Positions 20,916-32,275 are shown, counted from the first letter of the stretch. The stretch is 64,000 bases of DNA from Diploptera punctata (GCA_030220185.1 JASPKZ010009694.1:1-64000), one strand, 5' to 3'. Numbers and translations: made by a program. Notes: a model not told the origin generated them from the sequence alone.

Positions 20916-22362
20916 ACGTTGTACCACCGCGGATATGTTCGTAAGTTATATCTGCCTTCTGATTGGTAAGCGTTGGGGACTTCCATTGCTCCAATGAGCA
21001 AATCGCATTGGTGCAATGGAACTACAAGCCTCACTACCATTGACGACCTACACCCCGAAAATCTTCTTCAAGATCATCATAGTTGTTATTTTTGTTTAAT
21101 TAATATAAAATTAGATTTTCATGAAGTAAACGCCAAATCAATTGATTACTTAATTACCGCACAGAATGGTAGGAATGGCAAGTAATTCGAATTAGAGACA
21201 TATTATTCGACAACGTTAACTTTCGATGCGGGAAAACTGGGAACTAAAAGACTGGTAAGGATGAGTAGGGGTTGGAGGTAGTAGACCCTTGTCTCAGGTT
21301 GCTGTGATAGTGTTTATTATCCGTCAGTCGTGTATAGTCAGTTGTTAGTGACAATGTAAAATTCGAACGTTAGACCCTATATTCACAGTATATACACATT
21401 TAAATCTGCCAGGCTGTTGTTGAAAGTCAGTGCTGATTTAATTTCTCTGTACGTCACATTATCCAGATATCCGTAGACATACAACCTCCGATGATCTTCC
21501 ATTAACCTTCATCTCCTATTTCAAGTAGGTCTACCACTATATTTTGCCACTGATTATACCACTTGCCCAGTCATTCGCTTGTACCAACGATGGAAGGAGG
21601 CACTTTTCCCCTCTTTAACACTAGCGCCATTGCTTCCCCTCACCGGCTAAAATGTTAATGCGGTCGAGTAATACTTGATCATAAGTTACTTTTAACCTCA
21701 CTTCACTACCGACCTCCGTTAAAATATTAAAATTTGTCTACAAACTGCTTTTTGAACTTCTACTCCTGATTACGTATACTATTTCAAAGATATTTATGAT
21801 TGAAGATTTATAATATTTGTTCTCCCTAAGCTCTATAATGTCGCGTGACTGTGAAATATCACAAATATGAGTTATGTATTGTAGATCGGAAAATACTTAG
21901 ACAAGGAAGAGCGAAGGAACAAGTTTTATGGTGGTATAACTTCTACTGTTTTATTGCATAGCAGATATCCTCGTATCTTATATTAAACTTTTTAAGGGAA
22001 AACATTCTGGGAAATTGTGTTTTTAAGGAGCCGTTAAATGGTTAGCATAAAATTTGGGATAATAACGAATTCTTCCATAATAATCAAGATTGATGCATGA
22101 TCTCGACTACAATCGAGAAATGAAGAATTTATTTTTCCGGACAGATACGAAGAATGAAATCATAAAGATTGCAATCACATTCTCACCTTTAAAAATATAC
22201 TACCTAAATTAAATAATTTCCTCAAAAACTATTATAATTTAAAGATGTTAAAATGGGGGGAATGTAATTAATTTTTGAGCACCACTGGATACGCTTCCAA
22301 ACATAGATTGCTACAACCGTTCATCAAGGACGCAGATAATTCTATCCTTTATCTTCTCGTTG
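20916..22362. other. Unannotated 1.4 kb
   Basis: Moderately AT-rich sequence. I see no coding family, RNA gene, terminal repeats or copies elsewhere in the window. It may be unique host DNA or very old repeat. Confidence 0.5.
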
Positions 22363-22680
22363 TCCACCGCTGTGGTCTTGAAGTAGCGTGCTGCCTTGTC
22401 ACGCAGCGGGCCCGGGTTCGATTCCCGGTAGAGACAGGCTCCTGGGTGAGGTTTTTTCGGGTTTTTTTCCTCACTTGTAAGACAAATGTTAGGAAGCTTA
22501 GGGCCCAACGGTCCCCGAAAATCGTCTGGCCATCATCATCATCATCATCCTTCACCGGTGTGGAAAGCAACGGGAAGCTACCACACCTATAATCCCCTAG
22601 TAAATCTGCAAAGCATAGCATAAAAATGCTATGACTGCAATGAAAGACCTGCCCTCGGGCAGAATTACTATGGATGGATA
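22363..22680 (+). mobile_element. SINE-1, subfamily B
   Basis: A full-length copy: tRNA-like head with B box ggttcgattccc, then the subfamily B leader (gacaggctcctgggtgagg, aggaagcttagggccc), an ATC run, ccttcaccggtgtggaaagc, and the tail ending in actatggatggata. Other subfamily B copies are at 34357, 53248 and 57841. Subfamily A has gacagtttttctgggtgagg instead. No clear target duplication was found. Confidence 0.9.
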
Positions 22681-22689
22681 TATCTTATC

Positions 22690-22745
22690 CTTGGGGGGGG
22701 GTAATGCGCATGTGTGTGTGTGTGTGGGGGGGCTATATGTGTGTA
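22690..22745 (+). repeat. G-rich and GT microsatellite
   Basis: A run of nine G, then GT repeats, then seven G. It follows the SINE-1 tail. Confidence 0.9.
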
Positions 22746-23162
22746 TGTAGTTTTTCTATTTTTTATCTGTTCTATAGCATTTTTTTCTATTATTGTACAA
22801 AATGAGGGACCCGCTTTTATATCTATACACATGGTCTTTTTATGTATGAGTGTAGAGATGTGTATTATTATGTATGTTCTGTAGACGTACACTTACATAT
22901 ATTCAAAATTTTTATGCCTTCTTCACATATGAGTGTAGGTGTATAGTTATGCATGTATTTGTTTATATATTGTTATGTTTTTTTTATTCGTGGAAAAATA
23001 TATGCATGTATGGCCAAGCAGGCCCGTGCGCCATGTAAATGTTTTTTTTTCTTTCGAAATGAAAATAAATTCCATTACTCAGTATTCTATCCTTAGGTGG
23101 TCCTTGGAGAGTGGGCTGTTTTCGTTCCCGTCTTTTCAGATACTCAATATGGGCTAGCCAGA

Positions 23163-23937
23163 TTATCATAAGTAATGCCACGAGTGATTTCCAAATTATC
23201 GATAAATTCACGACTCACGAAGTGAGGAGTATATTTATCTAGAGAATTTGGAAATCAAGAGTGGCATTTGCTAGGACTATTTAACGAATACAATTAAGGT
23301 GTTTTACTCACAAATCAATACGCGTATTTAACTATAGTTATTTTAAAATATTTATATATTTAATGTAAACGGCGATGTTTGAAAACAAATGAGAAACGAT
23401 TGGTACGCTTCATTTGCTTCTTTTGTTCATCACTGCAACCAGATCATATTATTTATTGCCAAAGGATCACAATATTGTAAGAATGCACCCTAGTGGAGAA
23501 ATTTATAACCAACATTATAGGTATTAATTAATTTCTGATGTCCTATGATGTAAATATGTCAATTATATTTTTCTGCAACATCATTTCCTGGAAAATAATT
23601 CGTTTAAGAAAGTGCAAACAGTGGTTTTTTTTTTTGTGGTATAATCAATTGTTACAAATGTTTTTATATTATCTCCCGCATGCGCTTTCTGCTGACATTC
23701 ATGCACTATATATACAATCTGGTAGCCGTATTTCTTAGAGAGTCAGTCACTGCAAAATAATGCTATGACCTATTCAAAATGTTAAAAAGGAGATACTTTC
23801 TTTAATATGATAAACTTTCGTTGATAAATTCGAGGCGAAACACGACTGTGATTGGTTATACATAAAAAAATCATTGAAATGTGATTGGTCATTGACTCCC
23901 ATTTGGGGCGTGAGTTAAATAGTCTGTGTAAATATCG
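23163..23937 (+). repeat. Hairpin repeat H, copy 1
   Basis: Starts ttatcataagtaatgccacg and ends near gagttaaatagtc. A 90-bp imperfect palindrome lies at 23176-23266 (outer arms tgccacgagtgatttccaaa and its near complement, with an inner pair around ctcacgaagtgag). Near the other end are tatatatac at about 23708 and a TCAGTC initiator-like word at 23743. It shares the whole layout with 48671-49510, and its two ends with 61223-61675. There is no long open frame and the class is unknown. Confidence 0.85.
23708..23748 (+). promoter_or_regulatory. Putative TATA plus initiator in repeat H
   Basis: The tatata at 23708 is followed about 35 bp later by gtcagtcactg. Both words and their order are conserved in copy 2 (49266 and 49307). 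TCAGT is the common arthropod initiator. This is inference only, since no transcript evidence is available. Confidence 0.4.
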
Positions 23938-24317
23938 CCTTTATTCCATAATATGGATCTGGTACTCATTTTTGTTGGTGACTGAGTTCACTAGGGCCAT
24001 AGAGCCGCAAAAAGATTTAGGTCAGTTTAAAAATGCATACCTCACAGGAAATGATCTCCCGATCTTTCGGTTTGTACCGTATTGGTAGTGTTATTATTTT
24101 ATTTAACGACGCTCTTTAACAGCTAAGATCGTTTGTGTACGCAATTCAAATTAAGCATTAAAGGACTTGGGTGTTTTTACGTTCCTTAAATGTATGAAAT
24201 GAGACCTATGGAATCCATACTCAATATTTTTATACCCTGAAACATCCATCTATCCTGCGAATTGAATAACTAACGGTTAATCATGTTTAAAAGTAAAATA
24301 AAGAATGAAGATAACAA
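23938..24317. other. No recognised feature
   Basis: AT-rich, with no gene or repeat recognised. Confidence 0.45.
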
Positions 24318-24823
24318 ATATATAACTAACTAACTAACTCACTGGCACTATCGAACCGCAGGTTCATGGCCGCGTGGACATAATCACTCCATACATCCCT
24401 ATCCTGAGCTAATGTTTTCCAGTCATTCCCTGTATAATCCATTTCCCTCAAATCATAGTTAATGTTATTCTCCCACCTTATTCTTGGTCTACCAACTGGG
24501 CATTTTCCCTCTGGTTTTCCTACAAGAAGCTTCCATGCACGTCTTTCATTCCCCATTCGTGCCACATGTCCTACCCATCGCAGTCTACGAGACTTAACTG
24601 TTCTTATTATATCTGGCTTCCTATAAAGACCATGTAGTTCACTGTTATGTAGTCTTTTCCATTCACCTGTATGTTCATATCTCTTTGGTCCAAACATTTT
24701 CCTAAGTACTTTATTCTCAAATACTCGTAGTCTCCTTTCCTCCCTTAAAGTAAGAGTTCATGTTTCGCATCCATATAATATAACGGTAGAATAATAGTTT
24801 TATATATTTTAATTCCCTCAGGG
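24318..24823 (-). mobile_element. LINE-A 3' end, well preserved
   Basis: A 123-codon minus-strand frame (24326-24697) from MFGPKRYEHTGEWKRLHNSE through RWVGHVARMGNERRAWKL and RPRIRWENNINYDLRE to the terminus. The 3' tail is (AACT)n on the plus strand at about 24320-24340. The 5' side extends to the ccatataatataacggtag phrase, the same site targeted by the SINE array at 11750. The frame reads past the usual end because the final base context differs. Confidence 0.9.
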
Positions 24824-25179
24824 GTCCTCATCTAGGGGATATGTGGATGGCGACCACAAGGTGCCAAGCTGAGCAAAACATTTCTTCCATTTACTTGTGT
24901 TTTGCACTCTTTTAACTTTACTATCTAACCTCTCTTGGTTAACTCTTGTTTTTTTCGACCCCGACGCTATTAGGGCATCCGAGGGCAAGGGAGTCTATCC
25001 TTTCTTCCATTTCTTCTTTCCTTTATTTTCTTTTCTTCTCCAGAAAAGCCTCACCAGAGGCTATAAGATGCAGCCCCATCACTGGTCTTTCCTTCCTTTG
25101 GCCAGCAACCAATCGAAGGGACTATTATTATGCTTTCAAGTCTTATACGAGAATTTCCCGGAAGGATCAAACTAATGAC
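24824..25179. other. Unassigned stretch beside the RTE-like fragment
   Basis: Contains T- and C-rich text (tttcttccatttcttctttc) and overlapping frames of 92 and 126 codons. The second frame continues into the LINE fragment at 25180, so this part is probably non-coding sequence of an element or host DNA. Confidence 0.35.
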
Positions 25180-25500
25180 GACCAAAGCATGAAAAAGGAC
25201 ATTGAAAGCAGAATAACGGCTTGTGAAATGAGATTCATGCGCAGAACAGCGGCTTACACCAGATGGGATCGGAAAAGGAACACCGATATCTTAAAAGAAT
25301 TGAAGACTACGCCAATTTTGGAATAAATTAAACAGTACCAACTAAATTGGAAACACCATCTTGAAAGAATGAGTTAAAATCGGATCCCCAAAGCTGTTTA
25401 TAATTATATACCAAGAGGACGAAGATCACTGGGTCGTCCTATGAAACGCTGGAGGGAAAATTTTCTATAGGATCGTAACAGGCCTTGGCCTAATACTTGG
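25180..25500 (+). mobile_element. RTE-like LINE C-terminal fragment
   Basis: The plus strand reads MKKDIESRITACEMRFMRRT, AYTRWDRKRNTDILKELKTT, then after a stop QLNWKHHLERMS, then IPKAVYNYIPRGRRSLGRPM and KRW. The succession (MRFMRR, DILKEL, W-x-x-H-L-x-R-M, GRRSLGRPxKRW) is characteristic of RTE and related LINE C-termini. Stops at two places make it a relic. It is related to 812-1085. Confidence 0.8.
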
Positions 25501-25914
25501 AAGGAAGAAGATATATTTTAATTTTTACATTCTTTGAAAGGAATTGGGAAGTCAAGAGTCTCTGTAATGGATAACAAATATATAGTAAAGTAAACGTGAA
25601 GTAAAAGTAAATCCTCCACTCATGTCCGCTGTAATGCCAAGTTGATGGATGAGATGAGATAAAAGTATTATTAATAACTGTGAAGTTCGAGAAATAGGTT
25701 GGAAATAAAGTTGGTAATGAGGAACGTGTAAGATGTCTTCAGAAGGTGTGCCAGGGTAATGGAATTAGTTTGTATATGAAGTATGTCTAGATATTGTGTA
25801 TTAAAATGTATGCTTGGGTTTAAAATGCATATAATATTACTCTGTAGAGGCATGCAGTTAATGTTCAATAAATTGAAAAACACCTATACAATTGAAGATT
25901 TGTAATATACGAAA
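25501..25914. other. No recognised feature
   Basis: AT-rich, with no gene or repeat recognised. Confidence 0.45.
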
Positions 25915-26570
25915 TATACGGAAGTGCTTTTGACAGAAAAGAACTGCAAACTTTTTAATGTTTTTATAAAGAAGGTTCAATTATTATTAATATATAACAC
26001 AGTTGTAAAGGGTATTTTATTATATGGTGCGGAAACTTGGAGTTGAAGCAAAAACACAGAAATAAATTATTAGTCACAGAAATGGACTTTTTAAGAAGAT
26101 CGGCAAGAATGTTAAAACTAGATAAAATAAAAAATACAATAAGAAAAATAATGAATGTAGAAAAGAATATTGTTAAGAGATTGAAGAAATTCAACTAAGA
26201 TGGTACGGACATATAATGGGAAGAAGGGACACAGAAACAAACAAAGAAATATTGAAATCGATACCTCCTGGAAAAGGGAAACGTGGTAGAGCAAAACCAA
26301 CGTGAATAAAGGGAATTCAAGACAACATGAAGAAGAGAAAAATGATAGAAACAGACATGCAAGTCCGGCTAGTATGGAAGAAAACAATGTATATTTTGGT
26401 TGAGAATACCTGTGTAAATAACAGAAACAATTCTGAAATAAAAAATAAAAGGTTAATAAAAAATTAGTTTTAGATAAAATTATTTCATAATGAATCACAA
26501 CTTTCATACCAACTATAACGCTAATGTAGGTAAAATAGTGTTTATGAATTTCGTATAATAAATAATATAA
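25915..26570. repeat. Dispersed repeat V, split by LINE-D
   Basis: 25915-25974 (ttacggaagtgc-like start, then ctgcaaactttt) and 26455-26570 are together collinear with 53615-53800, where they are contiguous. LINE-D sits between, with aaggttcaat to the left and aaggttaata to the right as a plausible target duplication. Confidence 0.5.
25975..26450 (+). mobile_element. LINE-D 3' part
   Basis: The plus-strand translation, with stops, gives VLLYGAETWS, KNTEIN, VKRLKKF and the TETNKEI region followed by a PPGKGKRGRAKPT-like word. It is the uninterrupted paralogue of 2550-3597 and shows the empty site for the composite SINE there (cagaaataaattattagtca at 26059-26078). It ends in an AT-rich stretch near 26450. 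Confidence 0.75.
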
Positions 26571-26865
26571 TATGTGGGGATGCCCAGAGATCAGGCCTAC
26601 CACACCGTCACAGGGACAGATGAAATGAAATGAAACGAAATGGATGACATGAATATGGAGAATTGACGAATGGATTTTTGCAGCGAAAAATGGCAGAAAT
26701 TCCTAATAAAAAACCTGTCCTGAGTCAGATTCGTCCACCATGAACATCACATGGACTGACCGAGACGTGAACTCGGAACCCAGAACTGGAGGACGAGTGT
26801 CTAGTCACTTGCACTACGGAGGCGCCTAATAAATTTATAAAATAAAATAAAATAAAATAAAATTA
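26571..26865 (-). mobile_element. SINE-like element with AAAAT tail
   Basis: The minus strand begins near 26828 with ggcgcctccgtagtgcaagt and has a degenerate B box (ggttccgagttcacgtctc). This resembles a tRNA-derived head. An AAAAT run (26838-26862) lies on the head side, so it may be target or flanking sequence rather than a tail. The family is otherwise unseen here. Confidence 0.45.
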
Positions 26866-26924
26866 TAGTAAATTCTAAACTTAATAATATAGACAATAAA
26901 TTGTTTTCGATTCGAAGAAATTGT

Positions 26925-26995
26925 TGGGTTTGAACCCGTGAACTCTAGATGTGGGTATGATAACCACTTGTCCACCAGGGATCTACTTTTAGCAT
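26925..26995 (-). other. tRNA-like sequence, SINE head relic
   Basis: On the minus strand an A-box-like tggtggacaagtggtta is followed about 40 bp later by the B box gggttcaaaccc. The acceptor-stem ends do not pair, so it is a tRNA-derived relic rather than a functional tRNA. A related relic lies at 50122-50187. Confidence 0.45.
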
Positions 26996-27452
26996 ATTGC
27001 CTTAACCAAGTACGCTACGCAGTGGAAAAGAAATGGAGGAGTGAAATGTAAAGAGAGCGTTGAATATGACCGTTATATTTTGCGATGGCTGCTGACATCC
27101 GAGCGATTTTATTACAACACAGAGATGAGTTAGTTGATGGTTTTCTCGAAATGAAATAGAGGCAGCATCTGTTAATGTCATGAGAGAAATATCACCTTAC
27201 ATTCGAGTATCATTAAAATCGTTTAATCACTTTCATGTCTTTTTAATAATAACCTATTTTATAAGGGGAAATGCGACATATTATAGCAAATTCTATTTTA
27301 GTTTTCAGTAATGTACACTAGTCTCAAAAAGTTAAACATAATTCAGTATTTTGTTAGGATTTTAAATCTCCACCTTCGGTATGTACTTGTGTGAATATAA
27401 AAAAGTAAAAAGGTAAATAGTATTAGGCCCTACAACAAAATGTATAAACAAT
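26996..27452. other. No recognised feature
   Basis: AT-rich, with no gene or repeat recognised. Confidence 0.45.
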
Positions 27453-27587
27453 ATCCATACATAGTAATTCTGCCCGAGGGCAGATCTTTCACTGCAATCA
27501 TACCATTTTCATGCAATGCTTTGCAGCTTTACTAGCGAATTGTAGGTGTGGTAGTTTCCCGTTGCTTTCCACACCGGTGAAGGGTGA

Positions 27588-27621
<34 letters not shown>

Positions 27622-27724
27622 GGTGGTGGGCCACATGATTTCGGGGACCGTTTGGGTCTTAAAGTTTTCCTGACATTTGTCTCATTTGTGGTAGTTTCCC
27701 GTTGCTTTCCACACCGGTGAAGGG

Positions 27725-27770
<46 letters not shown>

Positions 27771-27951
27771 GGTGGTGGTGGTGGCCACATGATTTCGGGG
27801 ACCGTTTGGGTCTTAAAGTTTTCCTGACATTTGTCTCACAGGTGAGGAAAAACCCCGATAAAAAACCTCACCCAGAAAAACTGTCCCGAGCGGGGATCGA
27901 ACCCGGACCCGCTGCGTGACAAGGCAGCACGTTACCTCGAGACCACAACGG
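27453..27951 (-). mobile_element. SINE-1 with internal 140-bp duplication
   Basis: SINE-1 in minus orientation. The segment from gtagtttcccgttgctttcc through the GAT/GGT run to tgacatttgtctc is present twice, 140 bp apart (27551 and 27691). The second copy has longer GAT and GGT runs. The B box is intact in reverse (gggatcgaacccgg). The duplicated block contains the compound microsatellite, consistent with slippage or unequal exchange within the run. Confidence 0.9.
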
Positions 27952-28230
27952 TAACGAGAGGAAAAATTGACTTATCAATCGATATAATATATAATTATAT
28001 AACCTCCTGGAGTCATGGACTATATTTATACATGAAGGAGGAAACATCTAAAAACCAGGAGATTGAATGGACCGACAAAATTGGCTATTAGGAATCGGAC
28101 GATGTCAAAGACATTAATCAACCGATGCTCTATCTATATCTATATTTTTCAGGAACAAGCTATTCTGAGACAAGTAAAAGAGTAAGTCAAAGAATGAAAA
28201 ATTTGGAATGTTAAATTCTGAACAAAACTA
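27952..28230. other. No recognised feature
   Basis: Nothing identified between the SINE and the TA repeat. Confidence 0.4.
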
Positions 28231-28253
28231 TATATATATATATATATATATAT
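28231..28253 (+). repeat. TA microsatellite
   Basis: Eleven TA units, placed at the 3' border of the LINE fragment that follows. Confidence 0.95.
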
Positions 28254-28490
28254 GGCTGGTTGGTTGGTGTCTAATGTGCTGCATCTAACACTGAAGTTAT
28301 TAGCAGTCTTGCTCTCCAGTACTTCGAATAAGTGTCCTCTTTGACGCTGCACAGTTGTTGAGGTGTTCATCATCCATTTCTTCTTCTGGGTGGTTGCATA
28401 GAATGCATCTTGGTGTAGACAATATGTTGATCTTGTGCAAGTGTTTAGCAAGGCAATCGTGTCCTATAGTTAATCTGAATTGGTGGAGAG
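28254..28490 (-). mobile_element. LINE C-terminal zinc-like region (R1/Jockey-like)
   Basis: The minus strand reads GHDCLAKHLHKINILSTPRC, then after a frame change MDDEHLNNC-like residues (degenerate) and LFEVLESKTANNFS. The H-x-C-L-x-x-H-L-H start and C-x-x-C...H-L-x-x-C layout is the region after RNase H in R1 and Jockey-group elements; compare the intact version at the end of 40843-41890. The TA run marks its 3' side. Confidence 0.65.
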
Positions 28491-28925
28491 TATACTATTG
28501 TATGGTGCGAAACTTGAACATTAATCAGAGAGCTAGCACATAAACTATTGGTGACAGAGATGGACTTCTGGAGAAGGGCTTCTAGAAATTCAAAAAGAGA
28601 CATAATAGGAAAACTAAAAATAAAAAATAATAGATGTTCAAATAAAATGCGTTCTACAAGTTATTGAATAAAGAAGACTGAAATGGTTTAGCCACATGAA
28701 GAGGATGTCAGATGATATGATACCTAAAATGACATTAAATTTGAAGCGGAGGACAAAAGAAGAAAGGGGAGACCAAAAGAACAGTGGTTTCAAGGTGTGC
28801 ATAGGAGTATGGTGTCAAGAGGATTAACACAGAGTGGTGCAGAGAACAGTGATTATTGGAGGAGTAAATTTTACAATGGGTTGTAGGAAAACTACTGTAT
28901 TGTAGAGAAATTTCTAATATAGAAG
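28491..28925 (+). mobile_element. LINE-D-related 3' end
   Basis: The plus strand begins ILLYGAKLEH-like, then TEMDFWRRASRNSKRDII, then KRLKWFSHMKRMSDDMIPKM, KRRTKEERGRPKEQWF and WWRSKFYNGL. These are thumb and C-terminal motifs of a LINE. The last bases (ggagtaaattttacaatggg, ttgtaggaaaactactgta) recur at 32195-32270. Frame breaks are present. Confidence 0.75.
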
Positions 28926-29214
28926 TTATTTTTCATATGTTTCATGCAAAGTTTAACATTAATACATAAAAATAGTTGCAATACCATGCTGAGTCACGAA
29001 ATACACAAATTTAAAATTTTAGCCATTATTGTACTAGTAAGAAATGAGTGTACAGTGTTCTCTCCCTTCCCTTACAAAGACTTCATAGCATACACAGTAC
29101 CCCCTAGCAGAGTAACCAGCACAATTGTGTTTAATACACAGAACAGGTAAATATCCCAAAAAGAAAATAAACAGCAGAATAAAAACAAAAAAAATCAGTA
29201 AAGTTGTCCAGAAT
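28926..29214. other. No recognised feature
   Basis: A short interval without recognisable coding or repeat content. Confidence 0.4.
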
Positions 29215-29560
29215 ACATCATCATCATCCCGTATCATGGCAGCTGCCGCCGTCTTCCGGAAACCAAACGCCATTCCTCTCTGTCCATTAATTGATCTTCC
29301 TCCAATCCTCTGATATTCATAGCGTGCTTGTACCCCTTCTATCTAAGTTTTCTTCTGTCTTCCTCTCTTCCTCCTTTCTATTGGGATCCATTCCATAACA
29401 ATTTAGGCAATCTTTGCTCTGGGCATTCTTTTGACATGGCCATATCACTGTAATCTTTTCTTTTCTATAATGTCTCCTCCTAGAGGAAGAAAACCTTGAT
29501 AAAAAATTACCCGTCCCCCAGGTTGGGGGTTGATGCATCGGGCCAACTCCTCGTTCATCA
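29215..29560 (-). mobile_element. LINE-G 3' end
   Basis: The plus-strand text gtcttccggaaaccaaacgcc, then ttcctctctgtccat, is shared with 43275-43345 (cgccttccggaaaccaaacg). The minus-strand frame of this area resembles a LINE terminus (a GRR-like basic stretch followed by FGFRK). The segment 29490-29555 (ccaggttgggggttgatgc) matches in reverse the motif at 31915-31990 and 60600-60690. Confidence 0.55.
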
Positions 29561-31185
29561 TAAAAAGAAAAAAATGCTAAAAAACCAAACATCATGCTAG
29601 AATACATATAACAGTTAAATTGTTCCGAAAAGAAAATAAACAATAAAAAAATTATATTATTGTTCGGTTGCATAATAAACGGTAATCAGTATCAGAAATA
29701 TGAAAAGTGATTCCACAATTCGTAATTTCCTGTACCAAGGTAACTTCCAATTGTAGTGTAAATGAACTTGCATAAGGTATTACTTCCGACACCATTTATT
29801 GGGGGAACTGTGGTATTACATTTACCTGCTACTCGTATATGACTGAATTGTGTACGGAACTGTCACCGATAAAAACATTGTTTTTAGACAACATCTTTTT
29901 TACGGGAAATAATATTGAATACAAGGTATGATGGTAGCAATAATTAGGAATTCCCATTTCTTATTTTACGTTTACGCTTTTTCCATTATATTGATAGATA
30001 TATTTTATTTACGATTTTATTACGAGCAGAATTTATACTCCATCCTGACTCACCTGTAAATTATATTATTTACACCACATCCTCAATTACTCAAATAGGA
30101 TATTTTTCACTAAAGTGTTTGAAAAATTTCAAAATAATTTGTTTCTCTCCGGTTTTCAAATATTTTTCTTTCCCATGTTTTATACTTATACAGAAGCGTC
30201 CATTATGAAACAACTGAATTTCCAATGCATTCTACATTGCGCGTGCGTAATAATAAAACAATGTTTATTTAATCTATTAAAATTGTAATTACTCGAATAT
30301 ATTTTAAGATTCTTTCATATAACTTATATAGAGAGATGTGCTAGATAATAATTATATATTTTTGTTTTCTTTATTTCGAGTGTGAGAGATGGAACTATAT
30401 TTTCTTGCAAGCTCAAAGGTAAAATCGTTATTCGAGCAATGAAAATGTAGTCATACATCTGATTTTTTACAATATAACTGGAACTTAATTCGGAAAAGGA
30501 ATAAAAGAAAATGGCTACAATGGAAGAGTGATCCGAAGAATGTACTTTATCAATTAAAGAAAAATTAATAAATGTATTAATTGATCAAATTACCCATTGT
30601 ATGATCATTTTTTATACTTAATCTTCGCATCGCCTCATTTGCTGAATATTACATGACTGAGTACATTTCTGTATTTACACTGAATAGTTATTTGTTAGAA
30701 AGAATGAAAGTAACATATTGCCTATCACTCAGGAGATATCTTCTTAATGAACAGTTCGTGGTTGTTCCAGTCTGTAGTTAAACGGTTTTCACCAGGATTT
30801 TGTGAGCATTAACTTACAGAAGCAAACTCATTTAGTAAAACCAGAATTTCACTTTGTCCCTGAGAGATTTATAGACTTAGAGATATGATATATGCTTCTT
30901 TTTATTGAACTTGAAGATTACCTCCATTGCTAACTTATAAATATTGTTATTAATTGCGAATAACTTTATAAAACGAGATTTTTTCCACAATCAAATAATG
31001 TAGGTTTAGTGTATTTAAACCTGCTGCATTTACGAGTTTTCTGAGTAATTTTGTGTAATATTTAATGTTAATGATTCTATTAGCGGCAAAAATGGATTTA
31101 TGTAAAAATAAAAACTCAGCAGTGAATTAAAAATAATATCACATAGTAAGCATACAGAAAATTAGGACTCAATAATTGATATGCC
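29561..31185. other. 1.6 kb AT-rich stretch with no recognised feature
   Basis: This is the longest interval in the window without an identifiable transposon, microsatellite or coding family. All reading frames are short. It could be unique host intergenic or intronic DNA. Confidence 0.5.
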
Positions 31186-31187
31186 TA

Positions 31188-31232
<45 letters not shown>
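31188..31232 (+). repeat. AT microsatellite
   Basis: About 22 AT units, immediately upstream of a LINE-A fragment. Confidence 0.97.
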
Positions 31233-31235
<3 letters not shown>

Positions 31236-31249
31236 TATGCTTCTAGTAT

Positions 31250-31435
31250 GAAAACCTGAAGAAAAACGCCCAGTTGGCAGACCAAGAATGAGGTGGAGAA
31301 TAACATTAATCATGGTTTGAGGGAAGTAGACTATACAGGGGATAATTGGAAAAATATTAACTCAGGATAGGGATGTATGGAGAGCTTATATCCGTGCAGC
31401 CATTAATCTACCGGTTTGATAGAGCCAATGAGTTA
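31250..31435 (+). mobile_element. LINE-A 3' end
   Basis: The plus strand starts at the KPEEKRPVGRPRMRW-equivalent and continues to the terminal gatagagccaatgagtta. It is about 185 bp and lies against an AT repeat on its 5' side. Confidence 0.82.
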
Positions 31436-31794
31436 TATGTGTCTGTGTTTACTTTTTTTCTTTTTTCTTTTCATATATTATTTTATCTTCATTGTTAAAT
31501 GTCAAAATTTAATCATAACATCAAAATAAATAGCCATTACTGTTATAAAGTAAATATTCTCTTTAAAATTCTTACTTGTTATAGATGCCACGATTTGGCA
31601 GTGCGATCGATGTCCCGCTGCCTCCCATGAATAGAGAAATATATATAATGAAGAAAAATAAATGTCTGTGCTAAGAAGTTTGAGTAGCGCATTTGAAATC
31701 GCGCTATCATATAAAGTTAGATGTCTCCGATTAAAATTCCGAATCAATCGTTTAATTTTCTTTTCATATCATAAAATTATATTACTTCAGTAGA
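31436..31794. other. No recognised feature
   Basis: Nothing recognised. Confidence 0.4.
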
Positions 31795-32275
31795 CAACCC
31801 CTGTATGTTCCAGCTTCCAATACTCAATGTCCATTTTCGTTGCTTTTGTCGTATATGGTCAACCCTGCCTGTATTCTTCACTTTTTTTTAGCATAGTTCA
31901 TTTTTTCCATAAGACGGGGAGTTGGCTCATCGCTGTAACCCTCAACTAGGATGGCCAGGTGATTTTTGTTCAAGGTTTTCTTCCTCTAGCCTTTAACGAA
32001 TCCCTACAAGGCAGCAGTTTCGTATCCTGGCAAGGAGTCCTCGCAGGGTATTATAATCCGGGCCAGAATGAACCCTGGGTTTTTTTATGGACATGTTATT
32101 CCTCCGTCACTCCCAATTCCTCCTGACTTGTGACAGACAGAAATTAGTTCTCAAAAATTAGTCTAGATTGGCTGCAGAGAATATGGATTTATGGAGGAGT
32201 AAAATTTACAATGGGTTGTAGAAAAACTCCTGTATTGTTCAGAAATTCCTAATAAAGAAGATATCTATTGTTAAG
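31795..32275. repeat. LINE-derived fragments
   Basis: 31915-31990 (gttggctcatcgctgtaacc through tcaaggttttcttcctctag) recurs in diverged form at 60600-60690 and inverted at 29490-29555. 32195-32275 is the same terminal sequence as 28860-28925 (LINE-D-related), including the caatgggttgtag phrase. The two parts may belong to one decayed element. Confidence 0.5.

Noticed and set aside
23163..23937. Repeat H as a solo LTR
   Set aside because: It has TATA and initiator-like words but no TG...CA ends and no target duplication that I could define. Kept as unclassified.
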